From Amphibalanus amphitrite (Eukaryota > Arthropoda > Thecostraca > Balanomorpha > Balanidae), in contig NW_024881788.1 in the NCBI RefSeq assembly GCF_019059575.1, forward strand, positions 124,001 through 188,000: a stretch of 64,000 nucleotides of DNA, read 5' to 3'. The notes under the pieces are model-generated. The model was given only the letters and a program-made list of their open reading frames with translations, made no database searches and had not been told where the DNA came from. Position 1 is the stretch's first letter. Each line of letters opens with the position of its first letter. Both the position numbers and the translations under genes were made by a program. Positions 21,356 through 32,928 of this stretch are shown here, one piece after another.

Positions 21356-24034
21356 TTAAGCACAGCGTTTTCCAGGCAGCTTGAGAAGGCGATTCACCAC
21401 TTCCGCGGCCGCAGGTAGCTCTCCCCGGAACGCTTGCATCAGTACCAGGGCCTCTAGCCTGCTTTCCGTCATGGTAGATCTGATGGCACTCAGCGTGCGG
21501 TCCAGCTTCGAAAACATCCTTTCTGCCTCCGCGGTAGACACCGGTAGCGTGGCTAGAATCATAAGCAGGCGGCTCGTGGCTGGGAAGGCGTCACAGGGAC
21601 AGCGCCGCAGAGACTCGATGGCCGTCCGAGGTCTCTCTTCTGGTGGCATCCGTGAGCACATTCCGCGCCAGACCACTAGCTCCGCCTCCGCCTGCCGCTC
21701 CGTGACTGGTACTAGGTGCCCATACTTTCTCCAGGCCGGCTGAACGTCACCCCAGCTGGCGTTCAGCACACGTGACGACACCAGGTTGGTGAGTGGCATG
21801 ACCTTCCGTTGCTGCTCTCCGAAGCGCGCCTTGAGGTCCACCAGCAGATGGTCCAGGGCTGGAGCAAAAAGATTAACTCGGAAGTACTCCTCGGGGCTGT
21901 CGTTAGACTCGCCTGTCGCCGAGGTCGATGTGCTGGCATAAGCCCGATGGGCGTTTTTTTTTCCTTGGACACCCTTGGCCTCCTGATCTTAGTGCCTACG
22001 GCAGCCATCATCGCATCTTCAGCCTCCAGGAAGATCCTCGAAAACTCTGCGTTGTCCTGTCTAAGACGTCCCAGCTCCTCCAGGACCCCGTCTAGAAGCT
22101 GAACCACTGCCACGAGGTCTGCCCCCTTCTCCTGCAGGGCTCTTGAGGGAGGCAGGAGGATGCAAGATGCTTTCAAGAGGACGAACAGGCCCACCATCAC
22201 TTCAGACTTCAGCAGCCCGTTGAGAAGAAGCCCGGCCTTGGTGCTCGTTGCTGGGTCCGTCCACGTCTCGCTATGTCTCAGCACCTCGACCACGGCCGGA
22301 AGTTGCTCGACAAATCGCTCCAGAGCGGTGTGCCGTTCCACAAACCTTGTTGGACACATCTTCAGTAGACGGTGCTTTTTCATTTTCATTTTCTCTTGAG
22401 CTCGCTGCAGCGCGTCACAACGCTTTGCTCCGTCGGTCACAAAAGTGATTACCGCCTCCACAGTGCCGATTGTATTTTTCACACATTGCACTTTCATCAT
22501 CTTCGATGTTGCCAGATTTAGGCCATGTGATACACAGTGATAATATTCTGCTTGTGGGGCCACCTCTTTGATCTGAGCTACGACACCGAATCGCTCACTT
22601 GCCATGCACGCCGCGCCATCGTAGGACTGGGCGACCATCATTTCAGGCTGCAGGCCAAGTTCTAACACTTTCTTCAGAATGACCTTGCCAAGATTCTTTC
22701 CACTCATCCTTTTCTCTGTCTCATCATCAATGCCTTCTATTTCGTCCATGACATTCAATAGCGCCACAGGGTCTTCTCTTACGATCATATCTTGGCTGGA
22801 CGTACCGCTGATACTGCCCCCTTTGCCTTTCGCGACGTATCGCACTGTGATCACCATTTGTTCTCTATTTGCACCGTCAGTCGTGTCATCTGCACCAATG
22901 GACCAAAAAGGTGCTTCGTTACACCGCTTAACAACGCTTTCTGTGATCATGCTACCACATACTTGCAATATTTCGTTCTGTGCTGTTTTTGACACATACA
23001 TGGCGTTTCCAGGCGCTTTCTCCAAGTGCTCAGCAAGTTTGTCGTCTCCAGCTTGAGCTCTCATCCTCAAGAGGGTACGGAAGTTTCCGTCATTGGTCTC
23101 TGATACGACATTCTCTTCCGGATCGACTCTCCCGTCGTCTCTATGCCCGCGAAGACTTATTTTTTGAGTCGCGGCCACACAAACTGTTTCCACGACAGAC
23201 CTCAGTGCGGCCACCGTCCGTTTGTCCTGTCGTTCTGCAAGAGCCTTCATCTACTCTGAAACTTGTCCCTGGGATGCCTCCATCCTCCGAACGAACTCTG
23301 TTGCTCGAATGTGGTTCGTCACGTGATAGGGAAGGGAGTTGTGCTCTGTCACATGTCCATCTTTCCTTTTCTTGGAGTTCGTGTTGGCGCAAAAAGTCAG
23401 TCTTTTGAAGCATCTCAGTGGCTGCGTGACAAGTTTTCCCAGTTGCTGACCCCCGCCCTTGTCGCTAACTCCAAACAGCAGGCAGCTGACACACCAGGCG
23501 CCGGTCTGCTCTCCAAACTGGGACACTGCCAGCCACGGGAAGTCTCTCAAGGTTTTCTCCGTGCACCTCCTGGGGCGCGATTTTCCGTTATTGTCATGAT
23601 GGCCTGTGGGGAACTCGTCCCGATTCGCAGGTACCCATCGTTCCTTCAACGCATGGAGACGGTCCTGATCGGTCAGATTTTCTCGCTTGGATACGAGCCG
23701 GCCGATATCACCCGGATGAGCTGTCTCACAACGCCCATACCTGCATAGCCCTTTGTCAGCACTACCATTACCAAAAGGATTGGGTTGTTCAGGTTCTATC
23801 AGCTCAGCGCCCGCAGGCTCCTTGCCAGCGTCAGATACTCCTTCAGGGGCATTGCTGGAAGGAAATGTAGGAGCTTCATGCCCGGCATTCACTATAGCCG
23901 AGTCAGGATTGCCATCAGGGCCTTCGGTAACGGCACTACTTTCGACTTGTCGGTCTCTCCCGGATGGACCAGCGCGGAAAAAGTCGAAGATAGTTTTTTG
24001 GCGCTTTGCAGTCGGCTCTGGGTCTCCAGAATGT
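21356..24034 (-). pseudogene. hAT-like transposase gene, left-arm copy
   Basis: Read on the minus strand. The N-terminal part has KRQKTIFDFFRAGPSGRDR, then a TTF-type zinc-finger-like region (FPWLAVSQFGEQTGAWCVSC). The middle (from about 23100) has the DUF4371/RNase H-like fold with FWSIGADDTTDGANREQ and YDGAACM plus HCVSHGLNLA. The C-terminus has the hAT dimerisation signature LATLPVSTAEAERMFSKLD and SRLEALVLMQ. This arrangement matches ZMYM1-like hAT transposases. It is broken: a TAG stands where the right-arm copy has CAG (near 23250), and a run of nine As (minus strand, near 21955) shifts the frame. Its original start codon is missing because the arm ends just inside it. Confidence 0.9.
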
Positions 24035-24096
24035 CTGGATTCGCCTGGCTCAACGCCTGACGTTATCCAAGATGCCTACGGGAGGGGAATCCAGTC
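24035..24096. other. 62-bp spacer at the centre of the inverted repeat
   Basis: The left arm ends CTCCAGAATG and the right arm begins CATTCTGGAG, with 62 unique bases between. The spacer contains, on the plus strand at 24072, the ATG and first codons (MPTGGESS) of the transposase. Only the right-hand copy therefore keeps the native start. Confidence 0.9.
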
Positions 24097-24183
24097 ATTC
24101 TGGAGACCCAGAGCCGACTGCAAAGCGCCAAAAAACTATCTTCGATTTTTTCCGCGCTGGTCCATCCGGGAGAGACCGACAAG

Positions 24184-25693
24184 TTGTTGTTGTTGTTGTT
24201 CCTCCCGGGCGACCTCTAGGGTCGCCCGTCAGCCAGCGGCTCCAGATGGCGCCTGAAGCCGCGGGCCAAGGCCGCGACGACGTCGCCGTCGCGCAGCTGC
24301 GCAGGGTCCACGTGTATGTTGCCGTGTATGGCGCAGTCCGGCGAGACTCGGGCACCGGAGCAGCACATGCTCCGGTGTGTCCGCCTCCTCCTTGCACACG
24401 ATACATCGCGCCGCAGGGCAGTCCTTCTCGGGGCAGCCGGGGCACGAGTTCGTCGGAAGGCGGCCGATACGGTGGAGATACTGGCGGGCCATTCCCCAGT
24501 GACCGGCCCTCAGTTGGTGTACATCCACCGCCTCGCTCCTGCTCACGCCGGAGACCGGGCTCGGCATCCAGTCTCCCCAAACTCGCCGGAAGAAAGAATC
24601 CGGCCACGACTTGCGCCATGCCTCTGCAGCCGTCCTGGCCACGGCGCCCGTGATGGTGCGGACATCCGCTGGCGCCTCCTGCTGGAGGCCGGCTGCTTCT
24701 CTCGCCAGCTCGTCCGCCTTTTCGTTACCGGGGATACCGCAATGCGCTGGTACCCACTGCAGCATCACCTCCTGACCTCTGGCGGAGATGCTGAGCAGCA
24801 GGGCCCAGATCGCCGCGCCCATCGGGGTGGTCTGCGATCCCGCCCCTCCGGCCAGCATGGACAGCGCCGCCTGGGAGTCGGTACACAGGACCACGGGTCC
24901 CTCTGCCTCGGCACCTGATAGGTTGCTGACCTCCTCCAGCGCCGCTTTGATAGCGCACAATTCGGCGCGGGTGCTGGAGCACAGGCGTCCTGCGGCGACC
25001 CTGATCTCCCTGGCCTCCCCATTCCTGAGTATGAGGAGGGCGCCGCCGCCGCCGTTCGTCGTGCCGCCCTCCGCCGAGCCATCGCTCCAGATCCAGGTAG
25101 CGGCTTCTGGGAAGGTGGCGAGGTAGTTCTCGGCGGTCTGGCGGCGAATCGCGGCGGGGGCGTCCCGGCTAGCAGCCCCGCTCATGTTCGGGGATATCCT
25201 GACGGTGCCCAGGTCAGACCACGGGGGAGCATCACCTGCAGGCGCTCCTCCACTGGCACATCCTCCAGGTGGCATGCTCGGAGGGCCTCTCTCCCTAGGC
25301 GTCTCCATCCAGTGGTCGACTTCAGTCGGCGAGGGGGTCTTGATCGGCGATCACTCGCAGCGGGTCGTCTTCAGGTAGCGATCTCGCCAGGCAGAGCATC
25401 CTGGTGGCCAGAGTGCCTCGCCTGACCTGAGCGGCTGGTAGTCCGGCCTCTGCCATGAGCGACGCTACCGGGGTTGAGCGTGTGCAGCCGGTCACCACGC
25501 GAGCCACCGATCGTAGCTCGCGGTCCAACTGCTCGACATGTCCGGGGGGCGTGGCGGGTAGCCACGCCGACGCCGCATACTCGAGGGCTCCTCTGATGTA
25601 GCCATTGGCCACCGTCCGGAGCTGCTATTCCTGCAGTCCCCACGACCGGTTCGTCATGGAGCGCAGGTGGGCGATCCGGGGTTCGCCCACCTG
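24184..25693 (-). mobile_element. 5'-truncated LINE with RNase H domain
   Basis: On the minus strand it encodes a post-RT segment (25322-25612: ALEYAASAWLPATPP). Then (24229-25308) comes an RNase H domain with the acidic residues in SDGSAEGG, ELCAIKAAL, LCTDSQAAL and GNEKADELA, and a cysteine-rich end (CPGCPEKDC to CIVCKEEADTPEHVLLRCP). This order is that of I/R1-type LINEs. The 3' end carries an AAC-repeat tail (24184-24200). An 8-bp duplication CCGACAAG flanks it (24176-24183, 25694-25701) and lies within the transposase gene of the right arm. It lacks the endonuclease and most of the RT. A frame change lies near 25310-25320. Confidence 0.9.
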
Positions 25694-26749
25694 CCGACAA
25701 GTCGAAAGTAGTGCCGTTACCGAAGGCCCTGATGGCAATCCTGACTCGGCGATAGTGAACGCCGGGCATGAAGCTCCTACATCTCCTTCCAGCAATGCGC
25801 CTGAAAGAGTATCTCACGCTGGCAAGGAGCCTGCGGGCGCTGAGCTGATAGAACCTGAACAACCCAATCCTTTTGGTAATGGTAGTGCTGACAAAGGGCT
25901 ATGCAGGTATGGGCGTTGTGAGACAGCTCATCCGGGTGATATCGGCCGGCTCGTATCCAAGCGAGAAAATCTGACCGATCAGGACCGTCTCCATGCGTTG
26001 AAGGAACGATGGGTACCTGCGAATCGGGACGAGTTCCCCACAGGCCATCATGACAATAACGGAAAATCGCGCCCCAGGAGGTGCACGGAGAAAACCTTGA
26101 GAGACTTCCCGTGGCTGGCAGTGTCCCAGTTTGGAGAGCAGACCGGCGCCTGGTGTGTCAGCTGCCTGCTGTTTGGAGTTAGCGACAAGGGCGGGGGTCA
26201 GCAACTGGGAAAACTTGTCACGCAGCCACTGAGATGCTTCAAAAGACTGACTTTTTGCGCCAACACGAACTCCAAGAAAAGGAAAGATGGACATGTGACA
26301 GAGCACAACTCCCTTCCCTATCACGTGACGAACCACATTCGAGCAACAGAGTTCGTTCGGAGGATGGAGGCATCCCAGGGACAAGTTTCAGAGCAGATGA
26401 AGGCTCTTGCAGAACGACAGGACAAACGGACGGTGGCCGCACTGAGGTCTGTCGTGGAAACAGTCTGTGTGGCTGCGACTCGAAACATAAGTCTTCGCGG
26501 GCATAGAGACGACGGGCAGGGCCTATTTTAACATGTTAACTGGGGGGGCAAATGCCCCCGCACTCAACAGAATTGCCCCCCTAGTCGTCGAGATTTGCCC
26601 ACTATAAAAATGGGCATAAAGGAACAGGGTGACAAACATACTACGTAACTACCGTGACTTGTTTTGCAATGGATGTCAAATGAGTCAGTCTGTAAGTAAT
26701 GACCAGTGGTGTATCTAAGGGTGGGTCATATGGGTCATGACCCCCCACC

Positions 26750-27310
26750 CTCTTGGGGCCCGGGGACACCACAGGCCTGCCAGGGGCACCACCGGCCTGT
26801 CAGGGGCACCACAGGCCTGTTGGGAGCACCATCAACCTAGCAAGAGCACCATAGGTCTGCCAGGGGCACCACAGACCTGCCAGGGGCCCCACCGGCCTCG
26901 CAGGGGCACCACCTTGGGCCTGTCAGGGGTACCACCACATGCCCGCCAGGGGCACCATAGGCCTGCCAGAGGCACCATAGGCCTAGCAAGGGCGCCACGG
27001 ACCTGTCAGGGGCACCAGAGGCCTAGTATGGACACCACATGCCTGGCAGGGACACCACCGGCCTCGCAGGGACTGGGACACCTTGGGCCTGTTAGTGGCA
27101 CCACGTGCCTGTCGGGGACACTCCAGGCTTGTCAGGAGCACCACAGTCCTGTCAGGGCCCAGGGGCACCACCGGCCTCACGTGGACACCACCGGCCTCGC
27201 AAAGGCATCATGGGCCTGTCAGGGGCACCACGGGCCTGTCGTTGGAACTTCAGGCTTGTCAGGGGCACCACAGTTCTTTCAGATGCACCGGCGGCCTAGC
27301 ACCATGGCAC
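26750..27310. repeat. CACCACAGGCCTGTCAGGGG minisatellite
   Basis: About twenty tandem units of roughly 24-27 bp with the core GGGGCACCACAGGCCTGTCA. A CAGTGGTGTATCTAAGGG word just before it (26704) resembles the element ends at 8901 and 48452. The 223-residue open frame across it is a repeat product. Confidence 0.85.
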
Positions 27311-27782
27311 CATGTTTGGCCGAGGTCGCGATTCGGCGTATGTCGCCTCGCATTAGCCGCGCGTTTGCAGTCTTTTCGTGGTTTCAAACGTTCAAACATG
27401 GGATATGATGTTGCTCCCATGCATTAGGGTGGGTGTCAAGATCACCGGAAGGTCAGGTCAGATAATTTACCTTTGATGACCTCGGTTCACATTTTCGAGT
27501 TTTATATGTTTCTAGGCTAGTTTTTTTTAGCTGAATTCGAATTAAGCAACCATTTGACCATTTACCAAGTAGTTTTGGTGCCTTCGTAACATGTTACGAA
27601 GCTCTCAGAGGCGGTTGCCACCTACTACGAATACCCGGCAAAACCCTCACTGGTTGACCTGACCTGACCTGACCTGACCTGGCCTAAATGCATGAAGACA
27701 TCATCTATGATCATAACTAACATGATATTCGTGATCAGCACCCCGAAAAACCATAGCAGCCACTCTTTACGACGCTCTAACA
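27310..27782. mobile_element. GGTCA-rich TTAA-family relic (left part)
   Basis: From CATGTTTGGCCGAGG through the GACCTGACCTGACCTG run near 27655 this is colinear with 45480-45950 and, reversed, with 46500-47060, members of the GGTCA-rich family. The matching right part resumes at 29053, after the hAT element. Confidence 0.65.
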
Positions 27783-29052
27783 CAGGGGTCGGCAAATGGT
27801 GGGGCATGCCCCCTTTGGGGGTAATGGAGCCCTTTCGGTGGGGGTAATGAGGGATTCTGAGAAAGCCTATCTTTTTAGAGTTTGTAGCTCCAGTGATGGA
27901 GCCATCGTGACTGTTGCATCCCAGGGTTCAAAGATTAGCCCAGGCCAAAGGCACAGCAGTCAGCACACATTGATTAGAATACCAATTTTCACGTACCTGC
28001 TCGCCTCACCATCTCACCCCTCCGTACAGTCGTACAAAAGCAGCTACAACTTTTGACCGTCGCCCGTCTGTTGGCGTTTCAACAGCCGCTAACGTAAGGG
28101 GGAGGAGTCGATCGGACCCCCGCGGCCTCTCGGACTCTGATATGGAGCTGTGCATAAAAAAGACAAGCGTGCTACCCATGACAATAGGAAGCCGCTGCTG
28201 CCCATTTTTAAGGTCCTTGGTCATTCCGTCTCATTCAAGAGGGCAATGACAAGTGTCGAGAAAATCGGGACCCGCTATAACTCCTTGACGTGAGAGTTTA
28301 TGGCTCAAGATGATCTCCAGAAAAGCTCATAAGCCAACGGTCATTATGGGTCCAGAGGCCAGTTTTACCAACAGAAAAATAGCCGCCTGCCGGAATTTTT
28401 GCCTTAAGATCGTATCACATATGGAGCGTAAACGGTAAAGCCCTATCCGCTTACGAGCCCATCGCGTTTACGCTCCGTATGTGAAGCGGTCTTGAGGCAA
28501 AAATTCCGGCAGGCGGTTATTTTTCTGTTGGTAAAACTGGTCTCAGGTCATGATATTTTCCGGGCTGGTAAAAAAAATATGATGGGCTCGAGGGTACAAT
28601 TTGGTCGTGATCCAATGCCTTTTACGTGAGCTTTTAACGAAAAACCACCCGCCGCCCCTATACGTAAAAGGGTTAAATGGGATATAGCATAGGCGGCGGA
28701 ACGGGGAGGGCACCGGGGCACCGTGCACCCTTTGATTTTTGCATTTTAACATTAGCCCTATGGGCGTTGCATGGAAAGAATGGGATCAAAAGTCAGCAGT
28801 GCCCCCCCCCCCCTCCCCTCCCCTTGAAGGTGTTCCGCCGCTACTGGGATATAGGCATTAAATGTTTTGTGGAGGAAGTGTCATGTTTTAAACTTGATGC
28901 ATTGGAAATGCACAAATACCCAAAGAGTTCCAGGACGGTATGGAATTTCAGTAAGCTTGGTTGTGTCAGCAATGGGGTCTGGTAGGTGGGGGTAATGGCC
29001 CTGCCTGGCGCCCAAAAAGGGGGCACGACCCCGAATGACCTGCCGACCACTG
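27783..29052. mobile_element. hAT element with CAGGGGTCGGCAAA ends
   Basis: The left end CAGGGGTCGGCAAATGG and right end CCTGCCGACCACTG are inverted, flanked by the 8-bp duplication CTCTAACA (27775-27782, 29053-29060). The ends resemble the common hAT terminus CAGGGGTCGGCAA. It splits a GGTCA-rich relic and itself contains a diverged TTAA-family segment (about 28080-28676) with a palindrome. No transposase is present. Confidence 0.88.
28362..28541. repeat. Palindromic MITE
   Basis: Two arms of about 75-80 bp starting CCAGTTTTACCAACAGAAAA and ending with its complement, around a 30-bp centre (near 28430-28460). A few mismatches lie between arms. No clear target duplication. Confidence 0.75.
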
Positions 29053-29300
29053 CTCTAACAGGTCCCGATTTTCCCGACTTTTGGGTCAATGACCTGACCT
29101 GGAAGGTCAACCGATGACCTAGGACCTTAAAATTGGGTATAATCGGCTTCCTTTCATCACGGGCAACACGGTCGTTTTTTCCGCGAAGCTCTAGCTCGAT
29201 CAGGGGCCAACGGACCCCCCCCCCCCCCCCTATACGCTCGCTACTGGAAACACCAATACGGGCGAGGGTTAATGGATTATTAAAGACAATTTTCCAGGTT
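29053..29300. mobile_element. GGTCA-rich TTAA-family relic (right part)
   Basis: Continues the relic begun at 27310: AGGTCCCGATTTTCCCGAC, GGTCAATGACC words, a GGGCAACACG stretch and a C-run before CTATACGCTCG, all colinear with 45950-46180. No TTAA is preserved at the end. Confidence 0.65.
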
Positions 29301-31117
29301 GCCCCCCCAGTCAAATTCCCTTAAAATAGGCTCTGACGACGGGAGAGTCGATCCGGAAGAGAATGTCGTATCAGAGACCAATGACGGAAACTTCCGTACC
29401 CTCTTGAGGATGAGAGCTCAAGCTGGAGACGACACACTTGCTGAGCACTTGAAGAAAGCGCCTGGAAACGCCATGTATGTGTCAAAAACAGCACAGAACG
29501 AAATATTGCAAGTATGTGGCAGCATGATCACAGAAAGCGTTGTTAAGCGGTGTAACGAAGCACCTTTTTGGTCCATTGGTGCAGATGACACGACTGACGG
29601 TGCAAATAGAGAACAAATGGTGATCACAGTGCAATACGTCGCGAAAGGCAAAGGGGACAGTGTCAGCGGTACGTCCAGCCAAGATATGATCGTAAGAGAA
29701 GACCCTGTGGCGCTATTGAATGTCATGGACGAAATGAAGGGCATTGATGATGAGACAGAGAAAAGGATGAGTGGAAAGAATCTTGGCAAGGTCATTCTGA
29801 AGAAAGTGTCAGAACTTGGCCTACAGCCTGAAATGATGGTCGCCCAGTCCTACGATGGCGCGGCGTGCATGGCAAGTGAGCGAGTCGGTGTCGTAGCTCA
29901 GATCAAAGAGGTGGCCCCACAAGCAGAATATTATCACTGTGTATCACATGGCCTAAATCTGGCAACATCGAAGATGATGAAAGTGCAAGGTGTGAAAAAT
30001 ACAATCGGCACTGTGGAGGCGGTAATCACTTTTGTGACCAACGGAGCAAAGCGTTGTGACGCGCTGCAGCGAGCTCAAGAGAAAATGAAAATGAAAAAGC
30101 ACCGTCTACCGAAGATGTGTCCAACAAGGTTTGTGGAACGGCACACCGCTCTGGAGCGATTTGTCGAGCAACTTCCGGCCGTGGTCGAGGTGCTGAGACA
30201 TAGCGAGACGTGGACGGACCCAGCAACGTGCACCAAGGCCGGGCTTCTTCTCAACGGGCTGCTGAAGTCTGAAGTGATGGTGGGCCTGTTCGTCCTCTTG
30301 AAAGCATCTTGCATCCTCCTGCCTCCCTCAAGAGCCCTGCAGGAGAAGGGGGCAGACCTCGTGGCAGCGGTTCAGCTTCTAGACAGGGTCCTGGAGGAGC
30401 TGGGACGTCTTAGACAGGACAACGCAGAGTTTTCGAGGATCTTCCTGGAGGCTGAAGATGCGATGATGGCTGCCGTAGGCACTAAGATCAGGAGGCCAAG
30501 GGTGTCCAAGGAAAAAAAACGCCCATCGGGCTTCTGCCAGCACATCGACCTCGGCGACAGGCGAGTCTAACGACAGCCCCGAGGAGTACTTCCGAGTTAA
30601 TCTTTTTGCTCCAGCCCTGGACCATCTGCTGGTGGACCTCAAGGCGCGCTTCGGAGAGCAGCAACGGAAGGCCATGACACTCACCAACCTGGTGTCGTCA
30701 CGTGTGCTGAACGCCAGCTGGGGTGACGTTCAGCCGGCCTGGAGAAAGTATGGGCACCTAGTACCAGTCACGGAGCGGCAGGCGGAGGCGGAGCTAGTGG
30801 TCTGGCGCGGAATGTGCTCACGGATGCCACCAGAAGAGAGACCTTGGACGGCCATCGAGTCTCTGCGGCGCTGTCCCTGTGACGCCTTCCCAGCCACGAG
30901 CCGCCTGCTGATGATTCTAGCCACGCTACCGGTGTCTACCGCGGAGGCAGAAAGGATGTTTTCGAAGCTGGACCGCACGCTGAGTGCCACCAGATCTACC
31001 ATGACGGAAAGCAGGCTAGAGGCCCTGGTACTGATGCAAGCGTTCCGGGGAGAGCTACCTGCGGCCGCGGAAGTGGTGAATCGCCTTCTCAAGCTGCCTG
31101 GAAAACGCTGTGCTTAA

Positions 31118-32062
31118 GGTCAGCCGCTTGCGTTATTCAGCTTTCCTGTACTTATTTACTTTTTAATAATGGTGCACATTTTACTATTATGTATGCACTA
31201 GTATCTGACCATTATCCTCGTTCTCGGGTTCTCGGGCCAAGGACAATTAAGCTGGTGCGGACAATAAAAATGTTATATGCGCACTTAGTGCAATGCATAG
31301 CTATTATGTAAATTCACATGTCCACATCGCCATGCGTACTCATGCTAACGGAGATAATCAGACATACAAAGTTCATGCTGGAGTGATACCTTAAAAAGAA
31401 ATCAGTTATAACTTTAATTTTATTTTACACCCTGCCCATTCAATCCCTCACTGACTTATCCCACCTCCAGTGACCTGACTGCATCCACTAACGTTTTGGC
31501 TCCCATCTCTACAGTGGACAGTGGTTGGTGGCGTCGGATCCCAAGCCTACCTACCTGCATCACTGAGCCGCTACTGCTATATCCTGCTGTTCCTGTCGTC
31601 TGGAAGAGACGCCAACTTCTGTATATCCTCAATTCTAATGGTATGTCATTCCATTCATCCATTTTCCCGATCAACATGTAGCGCTTCCCATTATGCATTA
31701 CATACATACATAATACATTTGACTCCTGCTTTTTTAAACGTTAGACACGAAAGATGCGGTCCAAGGAGAAAGACCCTGATTCGTTCGAATTGAAACTTGA
31801 AACCACGCCAAAATAAACAGAGGCAAAAGAAAACACTCAACTAGACACAAGGTTTCGTTTTGAATTACTTTGTCGTAAATAAAACGCTATCTTAATGATA
31901 AATTATTCCATCATATTTTGGTCACATTTTATTCTACAGGTATAGTGGTGAGCTTTAGTCGCTACCGAGCACAGTGATAAGCGCAAAGTCGTGGTCGTGA
32001 CTTCCTCTGAATTCGGTGCATCATACACTCCTTGGTGAAGCCGAGCGGAAGAGATGCTAGGA
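31118..32062. other. Right-arm sequence beyond the transposase, no gene seen
   Basis: The reverse complement of left-arm sequence 20800-21355 and 13430-13786. The Ty3/gypsy empty site (CTACATGTTGATCG on the minus strand) lies near 31679. Confidence 0.7.
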
Positions 32063-32066
32063 TTAA

Positions 32067-32924
32067 CACGCGCAGTGGAAGGGGGGGGCGGATTTCGCCC
32101 ACCCCTCCTGTTTTTCGCCAATAACTCGCGCTGCAAGCATAATATCAATGTGAAATTTCGGCTACCTGTCCAGAATTGAATTGCGGATCTTCTCGTGCAA
32201 GAAGTAAGAAAATCGGTTCACAACTTATCTAGTAATAGCGGTGTAAAGTCAAACATCCTGCCGCCGCGGCGGCGCGGCGGCGCGGCGGCCGGCGCTAGCC
32301 GTTACGCGCCGCCTGAATTGTAGACTGTGCCGGGGCGGGACGGATCCGTCTTTACATCGCGCTCCTTACCGCTGATTATATTAGATTCGCGTCAAATTTG
32401 GTGAGAAGACTGAGAAATGTACAGGCAATCATATGGTTAAAGAATTTTGAAAATCGGCCGGTAACAACTTGAGTTATGAGTGTGTAAACACAAAATTGTG
32501 ATTGCCGCGTTTCCCGCGTCGGCCGATGCCGCTTCAGCCGGCGACATCTTACCCTTAGCAGGCTTCTAACTGCCATATTTATTGTTGGATTATCTAGAAA
32601 CTCACCATACATACTCACAAATGTTTGTTCTTTCGTATAGTGAAAGATTTAAAAAAATCGGCCTGTAACTTTTTGAGTTATCGGCGTGTAAACGCAAAAA
32701 AGTCGCTAATATGGCAGATTTGACCACATTTGACCTCATTTGACCTTGAAGATATTGACCTAGGGTCATGAAATTCACACACAACAGAGTTCTCCATGGC
32801 CCCCACCTACCCTCCAAATTTCGTCTTTCTAGCTCCACTGGGAGCTGAGATCTTAAGGGGGGGCGACATCCGCCCCCCCCCCCTTCCACTGGGCGTAGTA
32901 CTCGCAACCCTTCCACTGCGCGTG
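32067..32924. mobile_element. TTAA-flanked GGTCA-rich element, right arm only
   Basis: The inverted ends CACGCGCAGTGGAAGGGG and CCCTTCCACTGCGCGTG have TTAA on both sides (32063-32066, 32925-32928). The left arm shows the single empty TTAA near 13400. G/C hairpin words occur inside each end (GGGGCGGATTTCGCCC; GGGGGCGACATCCGCCCCC). Near 32720-32760 are several TGACC words. A diverged copy of the interior lies reversed at 60840-61570. Confidence 0.88.
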
Positions 32925-32928
32925 TTAA

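Larger units (their letters stand above)
10929..24034. repeat. Left arm of large inverted repeat
   Basis: From GTGTGAGATCC at 10933 to AGAATG at 24034 this sequence reappears, reversed, at 24097-39871. After removing a SINE-like insert (13080-13366) and a Ty3/gypsy element (13792-20794) the arm is about 5.8 kb. It holds, from outside in, a GAGGGCCC minisatellite, unassigned AT-rich sequence (about 11900-13786 and 20800-21350) and a minus-strand hAT-like transposase gene (21356-24034). Identity to the other arm looks high, with scattered substitutions and small indels. Confidence 0.92.
26517..29335. mobile_element. hAT-type non-autonomous element inside the hAT transposase
   Basis: The inverted ends CAGGGCCTATTTTAA and TTAAAATAGGCTCTG agree at 14 of 15 positions, and further in both sides have ACTGGGGGGGCAA-type words. 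An 8-bp duplication ACGACGGG flanks it (26509-26516, 29336-29343). The left arm has the empty site near 23130. The 2.8-kb interior contains a CACCACAGGCCTG minisatellite, a GGTCA-rich TTAA-family relic and another hAT element (27783-29052), and no transposase. Confidence 0.92.
24072..31117 (+). pseudogene. hAT-like transposase gene, right-arm copy, split by two insertions
   Basis: Starts MPTGGESSHSGDPEPT at 24072 and reads as three blocks: 24072-24183, 25702-26516 and 29344-31117. They are separated by a LINE (24184-25693) and a hAT element (26517-29335), each with its own target duplication. Domains are as in the left-arm copy: zinc-finger-like GAWCVSC, DUF4371 core with FWSIGADDTTDG, and the C-terminal TLPVSTAEAERMFSKL dimerisation region. 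CAG replaces the left copy's TAG, but the A-run near 30511 is eight long and also shifts the frame before the C-terminal block (30632-31117). Both copies are therefore dead as they stand. Confidence 0.9.

Noticed and set aside
26737-27427. Open frame of 223 residues rich in Gly, Pro and His
   Set aside because: Translation of the CACCACAGGCCTG minisatellite inside a hAT element.
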